Shown here: positions 1 to 11,087 of the stretch, piece after piece
Layout of the letters: the number at the start of each line of letters is the position of its first letter
How positions within the stretch are numbered: position 1 is the first letter of the stretch
Assembly: GCA_002205965.3 (NCBI GenBank)
Contig: NADL03000763.1
Span: forward strand, 992,001-1,056,000
Direction: 5' to 3'
Origin: Kappaphycus alvarezii
Taxonomy: Eukaryota > Rhodophyta > Florideophyceae > Gigartinales > Solieriaceae
DNA: 64,000 nucleotides
Program-made: the position numbers and the translations under genes
The notes under the pieces: generated by a model
Told to the model about the DNA's origin: nothing
Databases searched by the model: none
The model's input: only the letters and a program-made list of their open reading frames with translations

Positions 1-246
1 TGAGACTGAAACTTGGGTGTTGTCAAGGTATGACTGTGGGTGAGGGGTGTGGAATGCTGACTTGTTGGACGTCGTAAAAATTTTGGGTGTGTGGTTTGTT
101 GTGATGTGAATGAGGGCAGATTGTGGGAGTTGGTGAGGCGGTTTTACTTGGGGGAAAGGAGGCTGTATGACATGGTTGTGGCTTTTAATGAGAACGGAGA
201 TGGTTTTAATTTTGAGGAGGTTGTGAAGGAAGCGAGGAAAGTGTAA
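1..246 (+). CDS. 3' end of an unidentified protein-coding gene (partial)
   Basis: The window opens inside a gene. A reading frame runs 121-243 and stops at the TAA at 244-246, with the C-terminal sequence FNENGDGFNFEEVVKEARKV. Upstream this frame is closed by a TGA at 58-60, but a GT-AG intron at 28-119 (GTATGA donor, GGCAG acceptor, 92 bases) joins it to an open segment at 2-27. That gives a plausible ETETWVLSR-LWELVRR junction. The size matches the other short introns in this window. The asparagine/aspartate stretch loosely recalls an EF-hand loop but lacks the terminal glutamate at position 12, so I do not call calcium binding. I do not recognise the family. Exon structure is inference; the terminal open frame is seen directly. 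Confidence 0.4.
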
Positions 247-2362
247 CGGACAGGGAGACAAAGTGGGCAACGACCGTTGGCGTTGGATGGGATGACGGGA
301 ATGGGGAGGTGCAGTAGAGTGGAAGAGGGTGGAGCCGTCTTTTCCTCCGATGGTCGCGCGTGGGCTTCTTCAGTATAATTTGGAATGGAAGAGTGTCGGT
401 AACCCTTAGAATTTGCAAATGGCGCAGGCGGTAAAACCTTTGGGAATGTAAAATGGAACGGTCCTGCACGGACGGAAAAGTGCAAATTGTGAAAAACAGT
501 ACAGTACCTTTCTCACTGCGCATGGAAGGAGTTGCGCTCTGGAGCATTGCTGGTGCAGGTGGCCCTGAAACCCATGACACGTGTCCTGAAAAAGCTGATG
601 TTGCAGCAAGCCGTTTAACGAACGGGATCAACAAGTTATACCGTACTGTACTGTACTGTGCTGTACAGTACAGTATAGTGAGGTCGAGGATAAACCGGGA
701 TATGGGTTTATGCTGGGGGGGGGGAATCTTTTTGGTTTCTTCGACAGCACGTTACAGTAACGCACTACAGTACAGTACAGTACAGTACTGTAGAAACCAT
801 TTAATATAAACTTTTCACTGTACAGTACTGCAACCGTACGGTAGGAACCAAGACTAAAGTAGAACGTATTACATTACAGGTACAGTTTTTACTTTTAATA
901 CAGTACAATATCATTGTTGCACAACCAGAGGGCTTGTTCGTTCAACTGTAAACAATGGGCTCTACTTTACAGCACAGTACTGGCGGTGCGAACATAGCCA
1001 CTGATGTGCGTCAACAAGCGATGCCACTGCCCCGCTACTCTGGTACATCATTATTAACCGTAGAGCGTAGTGAATCGTGAAGCGTGGTTCTGAATGGTAC
1101 AATTCAGTACCATAGTGGATGCTGGGCAGTCTGCGCAGCACAACATGGTGTGGCTCTTTCACCGCATTTCCCATCAAGTCATGCAAACGAGACAAAATAC
1201 GTTCAACCGAAAACGAGTTGGAAACACTACATTCGCACCTGTATCGTTGACAATGGCTCTTTGCCCATTTACGTAGCAACTTAGGTTGAAAAAAAACAAC
1301 ATCTGGACCTACTAGAATTGTAGATCTTTACTCTAGAATGGTCCAATTTGGCAGTATTCAATGCGGGATTCATCAATTTATTTATTGCAAAACGGTTGGG
1401 AATTACGCAAGCGTGTGGAGGGTCAAGACATATTGGCCAAAGGTTAAGTACTGTGCAGTAAAGTACGTGCGATAAGGACATATTGCAGGATGTATTGTAA
1501 TGCTGTACAGTGAACTGTACTGTACTGTACAGTACGGTGCAATACTGTACGATATCGGTCAGGAAGAGTTTGTTCAAGGTAACATTCACTAACTGGTGGT
1601 TCCGTTTTGCATGGGTATGCCTGTTATCAAAACTTTTGATGTACAGTATGTACATTGCACGAATGAGCTTCCACGTCATGATGCCGACGAAACTTTTTCC
1701 GTGTCAATGGATTGTAATGAAAAAGAATATAATTTCATTGTTTGTTTGTGTAAATAATGATTTAAAGACAGATATCTAAAATGTTACTAAACACATATGC
1801 CTTATTTATGCTCGATATGTGCGGAACGGTGCTCCACGGACTATTTCTCTGTTTAAAACCAAAATTGTTTTTCCTTTCGAAAGTTGCAAGTACTCTTCGA
1901 AGGGTAGAGTATTTGCCAATGGCGGCGGATGGCATGTTGCTTGTTGTGATATGGAGCTGAGTGCCATTGCGCACAAACAATTTCGCACACACAATTCAAC
2001 GAGCAACGAGTGCTGCGTAGCCACTGCTGATATTTGTTGACAAGCCTGCATTCTCATCCTCACACCAAATCAGGTGTACCGGCGTAAAAATCCCGCCTCA
2101 ACCAAATCTACAAATGTTGTCTCCTCCAATCGTTTTGCAGTACTGCAAAACACTCCAATGCAAATTCCGTGCGTTAAGGAAAACCCTTAATTTTTTAATG
2201 AAAATACTACAACTCCCCACAATTGCAATAACCAATCACCGCTTGCGTCAAAGGCCAGCCAGCGCACCACATCCTGGTCCACATGTGTCAATGTCCTTTT
2301 TCTTTTCCCTTACTCCGCCGCTCCTCACTTTCTACCATACCAATACATCTCACTCACTCCGC
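247..2362. repeat. Intergenic region with dispersed TACAG/TACTG palindromic repeats
   Basis: No convincing gene lies here. The region is dominated by short arrays of TACAG and its reverse complement, often head to head so that they can fold back. They are seen near 496-507, 640-680, 754-792, 818-846, 874-907, 966-980, 1445-1465, 1500-1552 and 1640-1655, with smaller pieces near 1094-1115 and 2138-2150. The strings at 640-680 and 1500-1552 contain several units in each orientation separated by a few bases, so single-stranded DNA or RNA would form near-perfect hairpins. The region separates the gene ending at 246 from the one starting near 2467. The same repeats recur upstream of other host genes in the window. 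Confidence 0.8.
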
Positions 2363-2371
2363 TATATATAT
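2363..2371 (+). promoter_or_regulatory. TATA-like box upstream of the duplicated-domain gene
   Basis: A TATATATAT run lies about 95 bases before the ATG at 2467. Its position argues against the more upstream ATGs at 2114 and 2291 as the real start. Confidence 0.45.
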
Positions 2372-2466
2372 CCTCTTTCCGACACCTTTAAACCTTCGCC
2401 CAGCCTCCGTGACAAACTTGCTCCTCTCCACGCTTCCCCTTCCTTCCTCTCCTCGTTTTCGTCGAC

Positions 2467-3518
2467 ATGGTCCCGCCCCCAGCGTTCTCTCTCGCCACCA
2501 CCTTCCTCTCACCATCCCTCCGTCGCCCAGCAGTCGCTCCACTCAAGCCCCCCCATCCCATCCTTCACACCAACAGCCGTGCTCGATACCCCCGCCAGTA
2601 ACACATATCTCCAGCGTCATGCAGAGGTCATGCTCCGTGACTTTCTAACTCGTCGTGCAGTCAACACAGTCATGTACTACATGGAAGAACTTCGCGACAG
2701 TCCCCTCAAGGGATTTCTTAAACAATTTTGAAGACTTTGCACACAGGGTCAAGCACAACAAGTTTGCCGACGGCGACGCTTTCTTACAAAAATTGACTAC
2801 CGCTCCAAACCAGCATTGTACTATACGTGTGGGACATGCTCGCGTTTCCAGAGAGTATAAATTTACTATCGAGCCAAGTCGCATCGCGAAGAGAATTCGC
2901 GACTCGAGAATACAGCTGGCCTTGGAGTGGGCCAATGACCTCAAGTGTATCGCTGCTGAGAACTTGGAAATTCAGAGACTCGGCTTTGAAAAAATGTTGT
3001 GCAACACTGACGCCGAGCTAGATTCGAAACGTAACCTGATATTCGACTCGGATCCCCTGGCTTCAGACCAAACTCCCTTGAGGTATAAAAACTACATGGC
3101 TCTGAAAACTCTAACTACCCAACATGCCGTCGCTAGACTTCTCCCATACACACGGGATAAGGGTTCTAACCATGAGTACATGTATTTGCTGCAGTTTGTC
3201 AGCTCTTGGGGTGTCATGAAAGATGGCGATGCCTTTGTCGAGGCATTGATGGCACGTCCGTTGGAGAGTCGAACCAACCCGGACTTTGTCATCCATCCTC
3301 GCAGTGTTGCGTCTCAAATTCTCGAACTGAGAGCGATTATCGCTCAAGAGTGGATTGCCGTCATGGAGTACTTTCCAGAGGAGCAGAGATTGGAAACCAT
3401 GGACATGCTAGAGAGGTCCATGAGAGTCGCCGAGCCTCCTGGGGAGGATATCAAGAAGCCGGGGAAAAAGGGAGAAGGGGGCATGCCTGTTGACAAGGAG
3501 GGTGAGGAGTGTGTGTAA
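2467..3518 (+). CDS. Putative plastid protein with tandem duplicated domain; two apparent +1 frame breaks
   Basis: The likely start is the ATG at 2467. It encodes MVPPPAFSLATTFLSPSLRR, a Ser/Thr/Pro/Arg-rich leader with an early phenylalanine like red-algal plastid transit peptides. The frame changes by +1 near a C7 run (about 2547-2553) and again at a T4 run beside the in-frame TGA at 2729-2731. The body then stays open to the TAA at 3516-3518. The mature part is two diverged copies of one helical unit (about 2625-2999 and 3077-3422). Both contain DGDAF followed by a block of the type I-x-P-R-S-x-A-x-x-I and a long amphipathic helix. The tail is Lys/Gly/Glu-rich. An alternative start in the second frame at 2291 avoids the first break but lies upstream of the TATA box. 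I cannot name the family with certainty. The breaks may be assembly errors, pseudogenisation or recoding. The good preservation of both domain copies argues the gene was functional recently. Confidence 0.6.
2625..3422 (+). repeat. Intragenic tandem domain duplication
   Basis: Unit 1 (about 2625-2999) and unit 2 (about 3077-3422) align at the protein level around FADGDAFLQKL / VMKDGDAFVEAL. The alignment continues through FTIEPSRIAKRIRDSRIQLA / FVIHPRSVASQILELRAIIA and EWANDLKCI / EWIAVMEYF. The linker of about 25 residues is charged. Similarity is visible in protein but not in DNA, so the duplication is old. Confidence 0.7.
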
Positions 3519-4746
3519 CGAATGTTGTTGGGCTTTCTACTGTTTGTTGTACTTTTTTTTGTACGTTATGGGCTTGGGGAGTGGGTTCTGGGTGAGCTTC
3601 CTGCCAAGGGCTCTGGCGTAACTTCGACGTCGAGGGGTGAGGGGTATGTGTTTGTATTCTACAGATATGGGAAGTAACAATTCTTTCATTGAGGGTGTTG
3701 AGCACTGTCTCAGCGGTCTCCTGTACCACCACAATAATAAAGAACACTGGCGTTGGCAATGCCGTATACATACCCCAAGGGAGTTGACTCTGCCCGAACT
3801 GGTGCCTGCAGTTTGCCAAGAGTTGGATGAACATAAGAATCGAAACGGACAGACAGTATAGCACTTCAGCGCCCTCGCTGCTGCTGAGGCTGCTGAGGCT
3901 GCTGAGGCTACTCTCACAGCCCCGGCAAAGGTGTTGGCGGTACTTCACCTGATATCTACAGATGGTTCCTGCACAATGAGCAATCCAAACCGTCAAGTGA
4001 AAAGACTGCAAACGATTGCAAACCGTTGACACGGGAGAGCAAGTTAAGGCTAGGACTTAACAAAAATCCTAATTTCGAAAGACGCCTGCAACTGGATCGA
4101 GATTTTCCCTTGGATGAGATGTTGAGCACACTGCTTTCGATAGCATCTAGGAGACTGCACAGCGACGCTGCTGTTGAGCCTCAAAAATGAAAGAACCTCA
4201 ACACTTGAGGTCCTTTCATTCTTACGTACAGTACAGTATTGGAGTAAAATCGCGGCTAACGTGATTCCTTTCGCAAGACTACCCTGTAGAGAAACATTTT
4301 TTGCAATACTTTCAACGGAATTGCGAGATCCGTTAACTGCAATATCCCCAATAGACTCAAATGTTAATCACTCACATGATCGATCACAATCACTTACAAC
4401 TTACCCGCTTTGATATGGTTCAACTGTATTGCCGATTGGTCAGGAAGGGCAGCGATTTGAGTTTTGATCTCAAGCGGTACTCCCGGCGCAGTTTGGTGCT
4501 AGATATGTAACGAGTAAATGTACTGCACATCTCTCTGCCTTTGCTTTCATGAAATGGAACAGCTTTGTGCTGAAAGTTTCTTTAGCTTCGGTTGCAAAAA
4601 CTTCTCAAACTGATATGTGCAGCACCAACCTCGAGGCATTCTTCTACAGCGACACTTGGCGTTGGCAGTTACATCTGAGGCTGCTTGTTTGCTGGCCTCC
4701 CATTGACGTTCTGGTAGACTGCTGTTGGTGCTAGCATTCAACAGTA
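3519..4746. other. Intergenic region, no gene recognised
   Basis: Open frames here are short and have no recognisable motifs. A 9-base tandem repeat (CTGCTGAGG, three copies) lies at 3881-3907, and a short TACAGTACAGTA stretch near 4227-4240. Nothing else is supported. Confidence 0.6.
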
Positions 4747-5250
4747 ATGGTCTGTACATTGTCTAGGCCATCGCTACATCATCTTAATATGACATGCAGA
4801 TTTACAATTCCAAATGGATTCCAGCCAATCCATACATCTCGTGGCAAAGACCTGGCCAAAGCCGCCCGTCATCGCGTCGTAAAGCCACGAGAGGCCCTCT
4901 ACCGCACGAGGCCAGATATCCGGGCAATGGCAAGCCGCGAAGGGATTGACTTCTTCGTTATCACCTTTGTCAATCCTCTCGCGCCATCGAATTGGAGAGT
5001 CAACACATTCAACCCGTTGACCTCCCTTGACGCAGCCCGAGCGGCAAAGCACAGAAAGTATCAACCATTGCTACCTCCTCTCGAGGCAGACTCGTCCCCG
5101 TGCCCATATCCACTCTCGGCGTTTGGGATCCAGACGCATGCGACGTAACAGGAGGGGAGTTTGGGGTAATTTTACTGTACGGAAGATGTTGTCGGTTGCA
5201 TCCACACCGCCAGTGTGTTGTGCGGGAGAAGTCGTCAATAATGGGTAACA
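4747..5250 (+). pseudogene. C-terminal fragment of a reverse-transcriptase retroelement
   Basis: The frame 4747-5148 ends in a domain typical of the C-terminal tail of certain non-LTR-like reverse-transcriptase ORFs. It has a hydrophobic strand with DFFVITFVNPLAPS (compare the D-[VI]-T-V-V-x-P-L motif), then a helix with AARAAKHRKYQPLLPP (compare A-x-x-A-x-x-x-K-x-x-K-Y). After a frame shift near 5100, LGVWDPDA matches the usual final LG-x-W-x-P-D segment. Everything before the tail (RT fingers, palm and zinc-binding parts) is missing, so this is a 5'-truncated copy. Other copies of the same tail occur at 55.0-55.3 kb (-) and 57.3-57.8 kb (+). The assignment rests on remembered family patterns. 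Confidence 0.5.
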
Positions 5251-5805
5251 CTAAATAACATTCCTAACAGAGCCGGCTCAATGCCAGCGAGCAGGCATGC
5301 CGCGTTCCGTCATAACCGAAGTGGCAAGAAGCGTTGCAGTCAGGGCCATGGGATCAAACGAGAGGGTTCGTGGGATATTCATGCAAAGGCATGCTGCGGC
5401 CGCTGCGACGTCCAACGCGGCCTGGCCTCGAGCCAGCCTTCTAGCGACCTGGAACCGGATTAATCCCGTTTCTTGGTTCCCGTATGCCGACCACTTCTAC
5501 CAATTATTTGATGTGCTTTGGAACATAGGCCAACCTATTTGTCAATCACGACAACACCCCAATCTTCCCCGCATATCTCAAGAAATACTGTAAACCCCCC
5601 ATTTTGCCATTCCAACCTCAGTTGCTGATTCCAGAAAATAAAGCAAAAATAATCCTGAAAAGTACTTCCTCGTCAGTTCAAGATTAATAATACTTTACTG
5701 CATTAGTATCGGGGTTCAAAATTATGAACTCGGTGCTGAAGTTTCTCGTTGACATCTGCTGGTGCTGTCATTAGTTTACAGTATAGTTGTTGCTAGTGTC
5801 CAGAG
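5251..5805. other. Spacer, nothing recognised
   Basis: A GC-rich stretch to about 5470 could be the 3' tail of the retroelement fragment before it. The rest is AT-rich and has no motif I can support. Confidence 0.4.
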
Positions 5806-5830
5806 GACAATTGTACTCATATGAGTCCAT
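5806..5830 (+). repeat. Left terminal inverted repeat of piggyBac-like element
   Basis: Starts GGACAATTGTACTCATATGA and is matched in inverted orientation at 8645-8673. The terminus itself is largely palindromic around CATATG. Confidence 0.75.
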
Positions 5831-6113
5831 AGTTCTAACGGCAAAATTTTATGTAAAAAATTACATAATGACACCAGTAGCTTTCTCTGAGCCCGCCCTT
5901 TAAGGAAGGTCATGCACTGTTACCCATCACCGACGACTTTTCTCGCATAACGCATTAGCGGCATGGATACAACCGACCGCATCTGCCATCCATTAAAATA
6001 ACCGAAAAATTTCCCCAGTAGCTTTCCATTATATCTAGTAGCACCCTTAGGTAGTCAAACGTGCAAAACTTCGGAGTTTACACCTCAACTGTTCAACCGA
6101 TCACACATCAAGT

Positions 6114-8167
6114 TTGTCAACATCGCAAAATTTAACACAAAATGACCCGTCAATAGCTCGGAAACCTCGTCAACACTCGGGCAACATTTTTACGTCAGAG
6201 GCTGAGTGTAAGCGACTATTCGGTTCTCTTTGGAAAAGTAAGCGCGTTAACGGAACTGTGGTGTGCATCGAAATTGAAACATCTAATGAAAGACGTCAGA
6301 CTACGGTCGCCGCAGACTGGTACACTCAGGACTGGACAACGCGTGTAAGTTTGAAACTTGTCAAAATCAATGTAGGAGAAGCATCTGAAGGTAGCCCAGC
6401 AACATCAAATGAAATAGAGACATTTGCTGCCGTGATAGAGCTCCCGAATCGTCAAACTCCAGAAGAAGAACCTCGAGAATAGGCAAATGGGACAACCTGA
6501 GTAGGAGGGGTATGTAAAGAAGTACATGGATAATTTTGGACCGATCAGGAGGTATTATTACTGTTGAATTGATCAACAGCACATCGACCATGAAAGATAA
6601 TTGGTCAAGCAGGTGACACGTACGTTCAGGGTCATATGGAAAAATGAGAATACCGCGAACGTTTTTTTCTTTGCATTTTCCCCTTCAAACACCTTTCCAC
6701 AAATACCGAATTTACGAACCGGAAACCCGCTAATGGAGGGCACATGCATGCAAGAGATGGTGAAATTCTTAAGTTTTTTGCAATTTTCATATTGCTATGC
6801 TGGAGCTCACTTTGGAGTACACAGTCTACATCCAATTACATTCCATTTGCGACTTTTGAAAAATAATTTCGAGAAAAAGTCTCGAAGCACTGGTGTCATG
6901 TATTTCGTTCATCCACTACATGGAAACTGAAAGCACTGATAGAAGATGGTCTTTAGTCAGTGGATTTGTGGAGGCCATAAGATTACATAGGAGCTCACGT
7001 GTGTCTCCAGCGGAGAGAATTTGCGTGGATGAAAGCATGTCGCGCTGGTACGGAATGGGGGTAAACTGGACGTCAAAAGGACTCCCGCACTATGTCGCTA
7101 CAGACTGTAACCCTGAAAACGGATGTGAAATTAATACTGCTTGTTTGTGTCAGTGGAACTGTATTGAGTTTGGAAATTGTTTTGTCAGCATCTGACAGCA
7201 GTAATCGGCGCTACGAGTCAAATATCCATCACGGAACTGCTATTTTTCTTCCCCTTACAGAGCCTTGGTTTCGTTCAAATCGACTTGTTTGTGCAGATTA
7301 TGCATTTGCTTCTGTGGTTACAGGAAACGCGCTTTTCGAATATGGACTGAGGTTTACAGGTGTCGTCAAGAATTCGACAAGGCAGTATCCTAAGTCATTT
7401 TTGTCAAGGCAGGAACGTTTTAGGTGTGGAAATCATATCTGTATGGTAAGTTCGAGGGCGGAAAGCCATCCTTCTATGATGGCCTTTATGTGGATGGATA
7501 GCGACAGAAGATATTTCGTCAGTACTTCCGGTACAAAAATTCCGTCAGAGCTTATCAGAAGATCTCGTTGGAGATCTGCGAAAAATGGAATGGTGCTTGC
7601 GGAAATGGAAATTCCAGTCCCAGCGGTTGTCACCACATACTATGAAACTTGCTCCCAGATTGACAGACATAACAGATGCAGACAGGGTGAGCTTGGATTG
7701 GAGAAGAAATTAGAAATCAATGATTGGTCGTTAAGGTTTAATATATCCTTGCTTGAAATTGGCGTCGTTGAATCATGGCTGCTATAAAAGGGTTTGATGG
7801 GTGCGAGAAATTGCATGTCGCAAAAATGTTTTATTCAAAACTTCCAGAGGAACTTATTGACAATTCATTTGATACTATTGGCCTCCGCAGGTCTGAAATT
7901 GACGTTCCAGAGCATTATATTCCCTCAATAGCCTACGGGTCTGTAATCCACTTGGTGCCCACAGTGAGAAGGCGCAAACGAGCCAATGGGGCCCCAACAA
8001 AAGCGGTGTTTCAAAGCAGATGCAAAATTTGCAACTCTGACAAGATGTACAAATTTACCTGCTCTGAGTGCCTGAAACTGAACAAGGAGGTTTGGATATG
8101 CCATTCAGAGACAGGACGTAACTGCGTTCAAAACCATTTACGCGATGTACACTTCTGTCATAATTAG
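6114..8167 (+). pseudogene. piggyBac-family transposase (DDE_Tnp_1_7), frameshifted
   Basis: The coding sequence is spread over several frames: 6114-6482 (acidic N-terminal region), 6601-6930, 6893-7130, 7130-7780 and 7775-8167. The catalytic core is recognisable. RICVDESMSRWYG carries the first catalytic aspartate and GLPHYVATDCNPENGCEI follows. After a shift near 7130-7150 come HGTAIF and NRLVCADYAFASV with the second aspartate, then MMAFMWMDSDRRYF with the third acidic segment. The C terminus holds a cysteine-rich finger (CKICNS, CSEC, then C and H residues to DVHFC). At least two frameshifts (near 7140 and 7780) and an interrupted N-terminal half make it non-functional. Order and spacing of motifs match piggyBac-type transposases. 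The family is certain enough; the exact subfamily is not. Confidence 0.8.
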
Positions 8168-8644
8168 ATGATGCTTAATAATACTCAGTAGTGATGTTTA
8201 ATATTCTGTGCTTACATTCTTTGTTGGATGACTGAGCAAAAATAAAGAATATTGAGTCCTTGACTATAGCCGCCTACATTTCTGATTCGCGTCGTTCGAC
8301 TTCGGAAATAGCAGACGTACTTATGGCGTTATTCCCCTTAATGAGTGATCAGTGAATTAACCCCTTTGCTCATGTTCAAGTGGGCGCGCCAAGAAAACTG
8401 AGTTAGCAGCTGTCGAAGAAATATCGACCTTCCTGAAGGAAGTTTTTGCACTCCTGTGGAGCGCAGCGAGTCGGACTCACGATTTCATTTTCCATTCTAT
8501 ACTCGAGGCCCATTACGCCACAGCGGTTGTTGTGAATGGGGATGAAACTACTTCTTTTATAGTTAGGAGATGTTAGTTCTCAGGGATTCAGCACACTAAG
8601 ATATAATTTTGATAAAAAAATCTAGGTATTTTCGAACAATCATT

Positions 8645-8673
8645 TGTACTCATATGAGTACATTTGGTTGTCC
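8645..8673 (-). repeat. Right terminal inverted repeat of piggyBac-like element
   Basis: Contains the perfect 18-base palindrome TGTACTCATATGAGTACA and ends GGTTGTCC, the inverted partner of GGACAA at 5806. Confidence 0.75.
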
Positions 8674-8698
8674 TTTTTACACTAGGCTCACTGTAATA
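8674..8698. other. Spacer between two transposons, ending in target-site duplication TAATA (8694-8698)
   Basis: Twenty-five bases separate the piggyBac-like right end from the LTR element. The last five, TAATA, recur exactly at 13379-13383 on the other side of the LTR element. Confidence 0.8.
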
Positions 8699-9115
8699 TG
8701 TCGTGTACATAAAGTCGCTCGAAGCCAAAAAAACGAAGAAAAGGTAGATTGTCCCCCTTTTCCTCGGTGAGGTCGGTCTGACTTCTCACCTCTGACAGAA
8801 CTTGACATCCCTCGGGTCATCAAAAACACGCTGTCACTAACCTAAAGTTCGTGGCTGTGGTGGCCCACTCGCTCGACGGAATAGTTCGAATTGTATTAAT
8901 CGCGCCTGACGCGAGGTCGGCTACGCAGATGTACTAGAAACTCCATCCCCGCTCTATCCGCTAAGTGGAAAAGTCGATGCCATCGCCATCGGTAGTTGTC
9001 GAGCCCTCAGCTCTTCCATAAACCATACCTGAGATTACATGTCTAACCAACTAAGCCAACGCAACAAAATGACCCTAAGGGCCAGAATACACATGGCACA
9101 CTGCTTGCCCAAACA
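8699..9115 (-). repeat. Left LTR (3' LTR of the minus-strand element)
   Basis: Aligns along its whole length with 12963-13378, for example TCGCTCGACGGAAT, CTGACGCGAGGTCGG, CGCTAAGTGGAAAAGTCGAT and GATTACATGTCTAACCAACT. It has TG and CA ends. Read on the minus strand it contains an A-box-like TGGCTTAGTTGG (9058-9047) and a weaker GGCTCGACAA (9005-8996). Confidence 0.92.
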
Positions 9116-9749
9116 TCCCCATACAGGCAGCTAAAATCGTGGCCATGGGATTTGTCCTAACTTTAAAGGTAAAATTCCGCTTCTTGGCCGAGACTTCTGC
9201 TTGACAGCTAAACCTCCTCCTATCACGGCGCGTTTCTGCCTGAGGAGTAGGTCCCGTACTTGCACCGGGCGACCCCAAAGGGGTGACGTAGTCTGATGAA
9301 ATACTCAAGGGGAAGACGCCACGGACTGTTAGCCCGTCCCCTTTGACCACTAGATTTCATCTGAGTGTTGGTAGATTTGCTCATCTGTGAGCCGCACTAG
9401 TTTAAATATCCGACGTGAGTCGCGCACATCACAGCACGGCATTGCTTCGCTGACCTTTCGCTCACCAAAACTCCTGCACGCCATCAGAATCTTCACCAAT
9501 TGTCACTGCGCCTCAACTCTTCCACATTTATCGTCCAAAAAACTACTACTACAACATCCAACATCCATCGCGCTCATCGATTCACGCACACGAAATAATT
9601 CTCTTTAGCAAACTTTGTTTGCTTCTACTCCACTCACGCGAGAGAACAATAACTACGAAAATGATTAATTGCAATGTGGGGCTACTCGTCTCGGTACGAA
9701 CTTGGGCCGATGAAAATGGATACCTTCGCGAGTGATTCTGTCGTCGTCT

Positions 9750-10365
9750 TCTCTTAACCAACACTTCTCATTAAGAATGAGTACGATGCGATGCAAGCCG
9801 TCCCACTTCGGAGTGGTAGTGTGTGAATCAATCGTTCCTCTCTCCCGTTCGCGTGCGGAGAGTAACTTCAGACAAAACCTGCCATTGTTCCGACTTTATT
9901 CAATTTTTTCTTCCAATGCGCTGCTGAAAACGACGGTCCGTTATCACTCAACACTATGGTCGGCGAGCCAAAATGTCCGTGGAATTCACGCAGGAAGAAG
10001 TCGACAGCAGTATCCGAAGTCCTTTGCCTCGTTGACCTTTTTATTGGCCACTTTGTCAGATGTTCAACCGCTACCAAGACTTACCTGTTACCACGAGCAG
10101 TCTCTGGAAGGGGGATAGTAAAATTGACGCTGAATGTATGGAATAGCCCAACTACCAGTTGAGAAAGCCCAGAGAAATAACGAGGTACTCGACTTGCTTT
10201 CTGACAATCCATGCACGATCGCACGTGATGGGTTATATCGATCGACATCTTGGGCCACCAAAAGCGCGCGGATACGAAATATTTCGTCGCGTTCGTTCCC
10301 CAATGGCACATCCAGTTATGCAGCAACCTAAGTATCTTTGTGCGTCTCGATATCGGAGGAACCAC
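9750..10365 (-). pseudogene. Integrase of the Gypsy element
   Basis: 10365-10081 contains the HHCC zinc-binding module: LLHNWMCHWGTNATKYF, FWWPKMSIDI and CMDCQKAS. The core follows in another frame (10077-9868) with VAVEHLTKWP, then FGSPTIVLSDNGPSFSAA carrying the second catalytic aspartate. The frame is lost toward 9750 and the C-terminal part is not readable. Confidence 0.82.
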
Positions 10366-10410
10366 TCTGATCCTATCTCGAGTACGCCGAAGGAGATGAA
10401 CTTCAATGAA

Positions 10411-10743
10411 TCAGAAGTTCGAAGAGTGCCTGCGGATTCTGACTGGGACACCAACACCATTACCAATTTTTATATATCTTCTAACGGCAAGCAGAATAGG
10501 TTCCAGGTCTCGACGTGGCGTCAACATCATCACTAGATTTGCGTCATCCACTCCAGTTTGCACCCTCATGTCTTCCTCTGCGCGACTCGCTAAGAAGTCC
10601 TCTATGCGTGTTTGATGTGGCCCCGTGTCACTCCCATCTACACAACGTGAAAGATAATCGCCGATTGCATTCAAATTGCCAGAAACATGCAAAACCTGAA
10701 ATTCAAACTCAGCTACGACGTTCAGCCATCTACTGAGTCTCAC
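10411..10743 (-). pseudogene. RNase H C-terminal part of the Gypsy element
   Basis: MRLSRWLNVVAEFEFQVLHV followed by SGNLNAIGDYLSRC matches the end of the Ty3/Gypsy RNase H (R-L-x-R-W ... H-x-x-G-x-x-N-x-x-x-D-x-L-S-R). The upstream part (about 11087-10744) is degraded. A linker to integrase follows. Confidence 0.75.
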
Positions 10744-11087
10744 ATAAATGTATTTCTTAAGAAAAGCTTGTTTCAGTGCTTCTTAGTTACTGTACACTGT
10801 GAACGGCTCGCTCAACAAGTAGTGCCTGAACTTGATTAAAGCGACCACAAATACTAGCGCTTCCTCCTCGAACTTTCTATAGCTCCTCTCTGCTGCCTTC
10901 ATTGCACGACTAGCGTACTATACCAGTTTGAGCACCACATCATCGTCTTTTTGCATCCGTGCAGCCCCGATAGCTCCATTTGAAGCATCTGTGTACACAA
11001 AGAATTCCTAGTTACAATATGGTTGCTTCAGTATCAGCTCTGAACACATTTTATGAGTAAGTTGAAAGCAGCGACAGCTGCACTGTC

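Larger units (their letters stand above)
5806..8673 (+). mobile_element. piggyBac-like DNA transposon, defective
   Basis: Both ends carry the same inverted terminus: GGACAA followed within a few bases by TGTACTCATATGAGT, inward-facing at 5806-5830 and 8645-8673. Between them lies a broken piggyBac-family transposase on the plus strand (6114-8167), followed by AATAAA near 8240. The expected TTAA target duplication is not visible (CAGA before, TTTT after), so either the flanks have mutated or the ends are slightly misplaced. An LTR retrotransposon begins 25 bases beyond the right end. Ends are seen in sequence; the superfamily comes from the transposase. Confidence 0.75.

Noticed and set aside
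496..1552. CRISPR array
   Set aside because: Repeats are 5-base units without regular spacers, and the DNA is eukaryotic.
3451..4032. 193-residue minus-strand open frame
   Set aside because: Overlaps the 3' end of the duplicated-domain gene and a simple repeat; Ser/Thr/Cys-rich, no motif.
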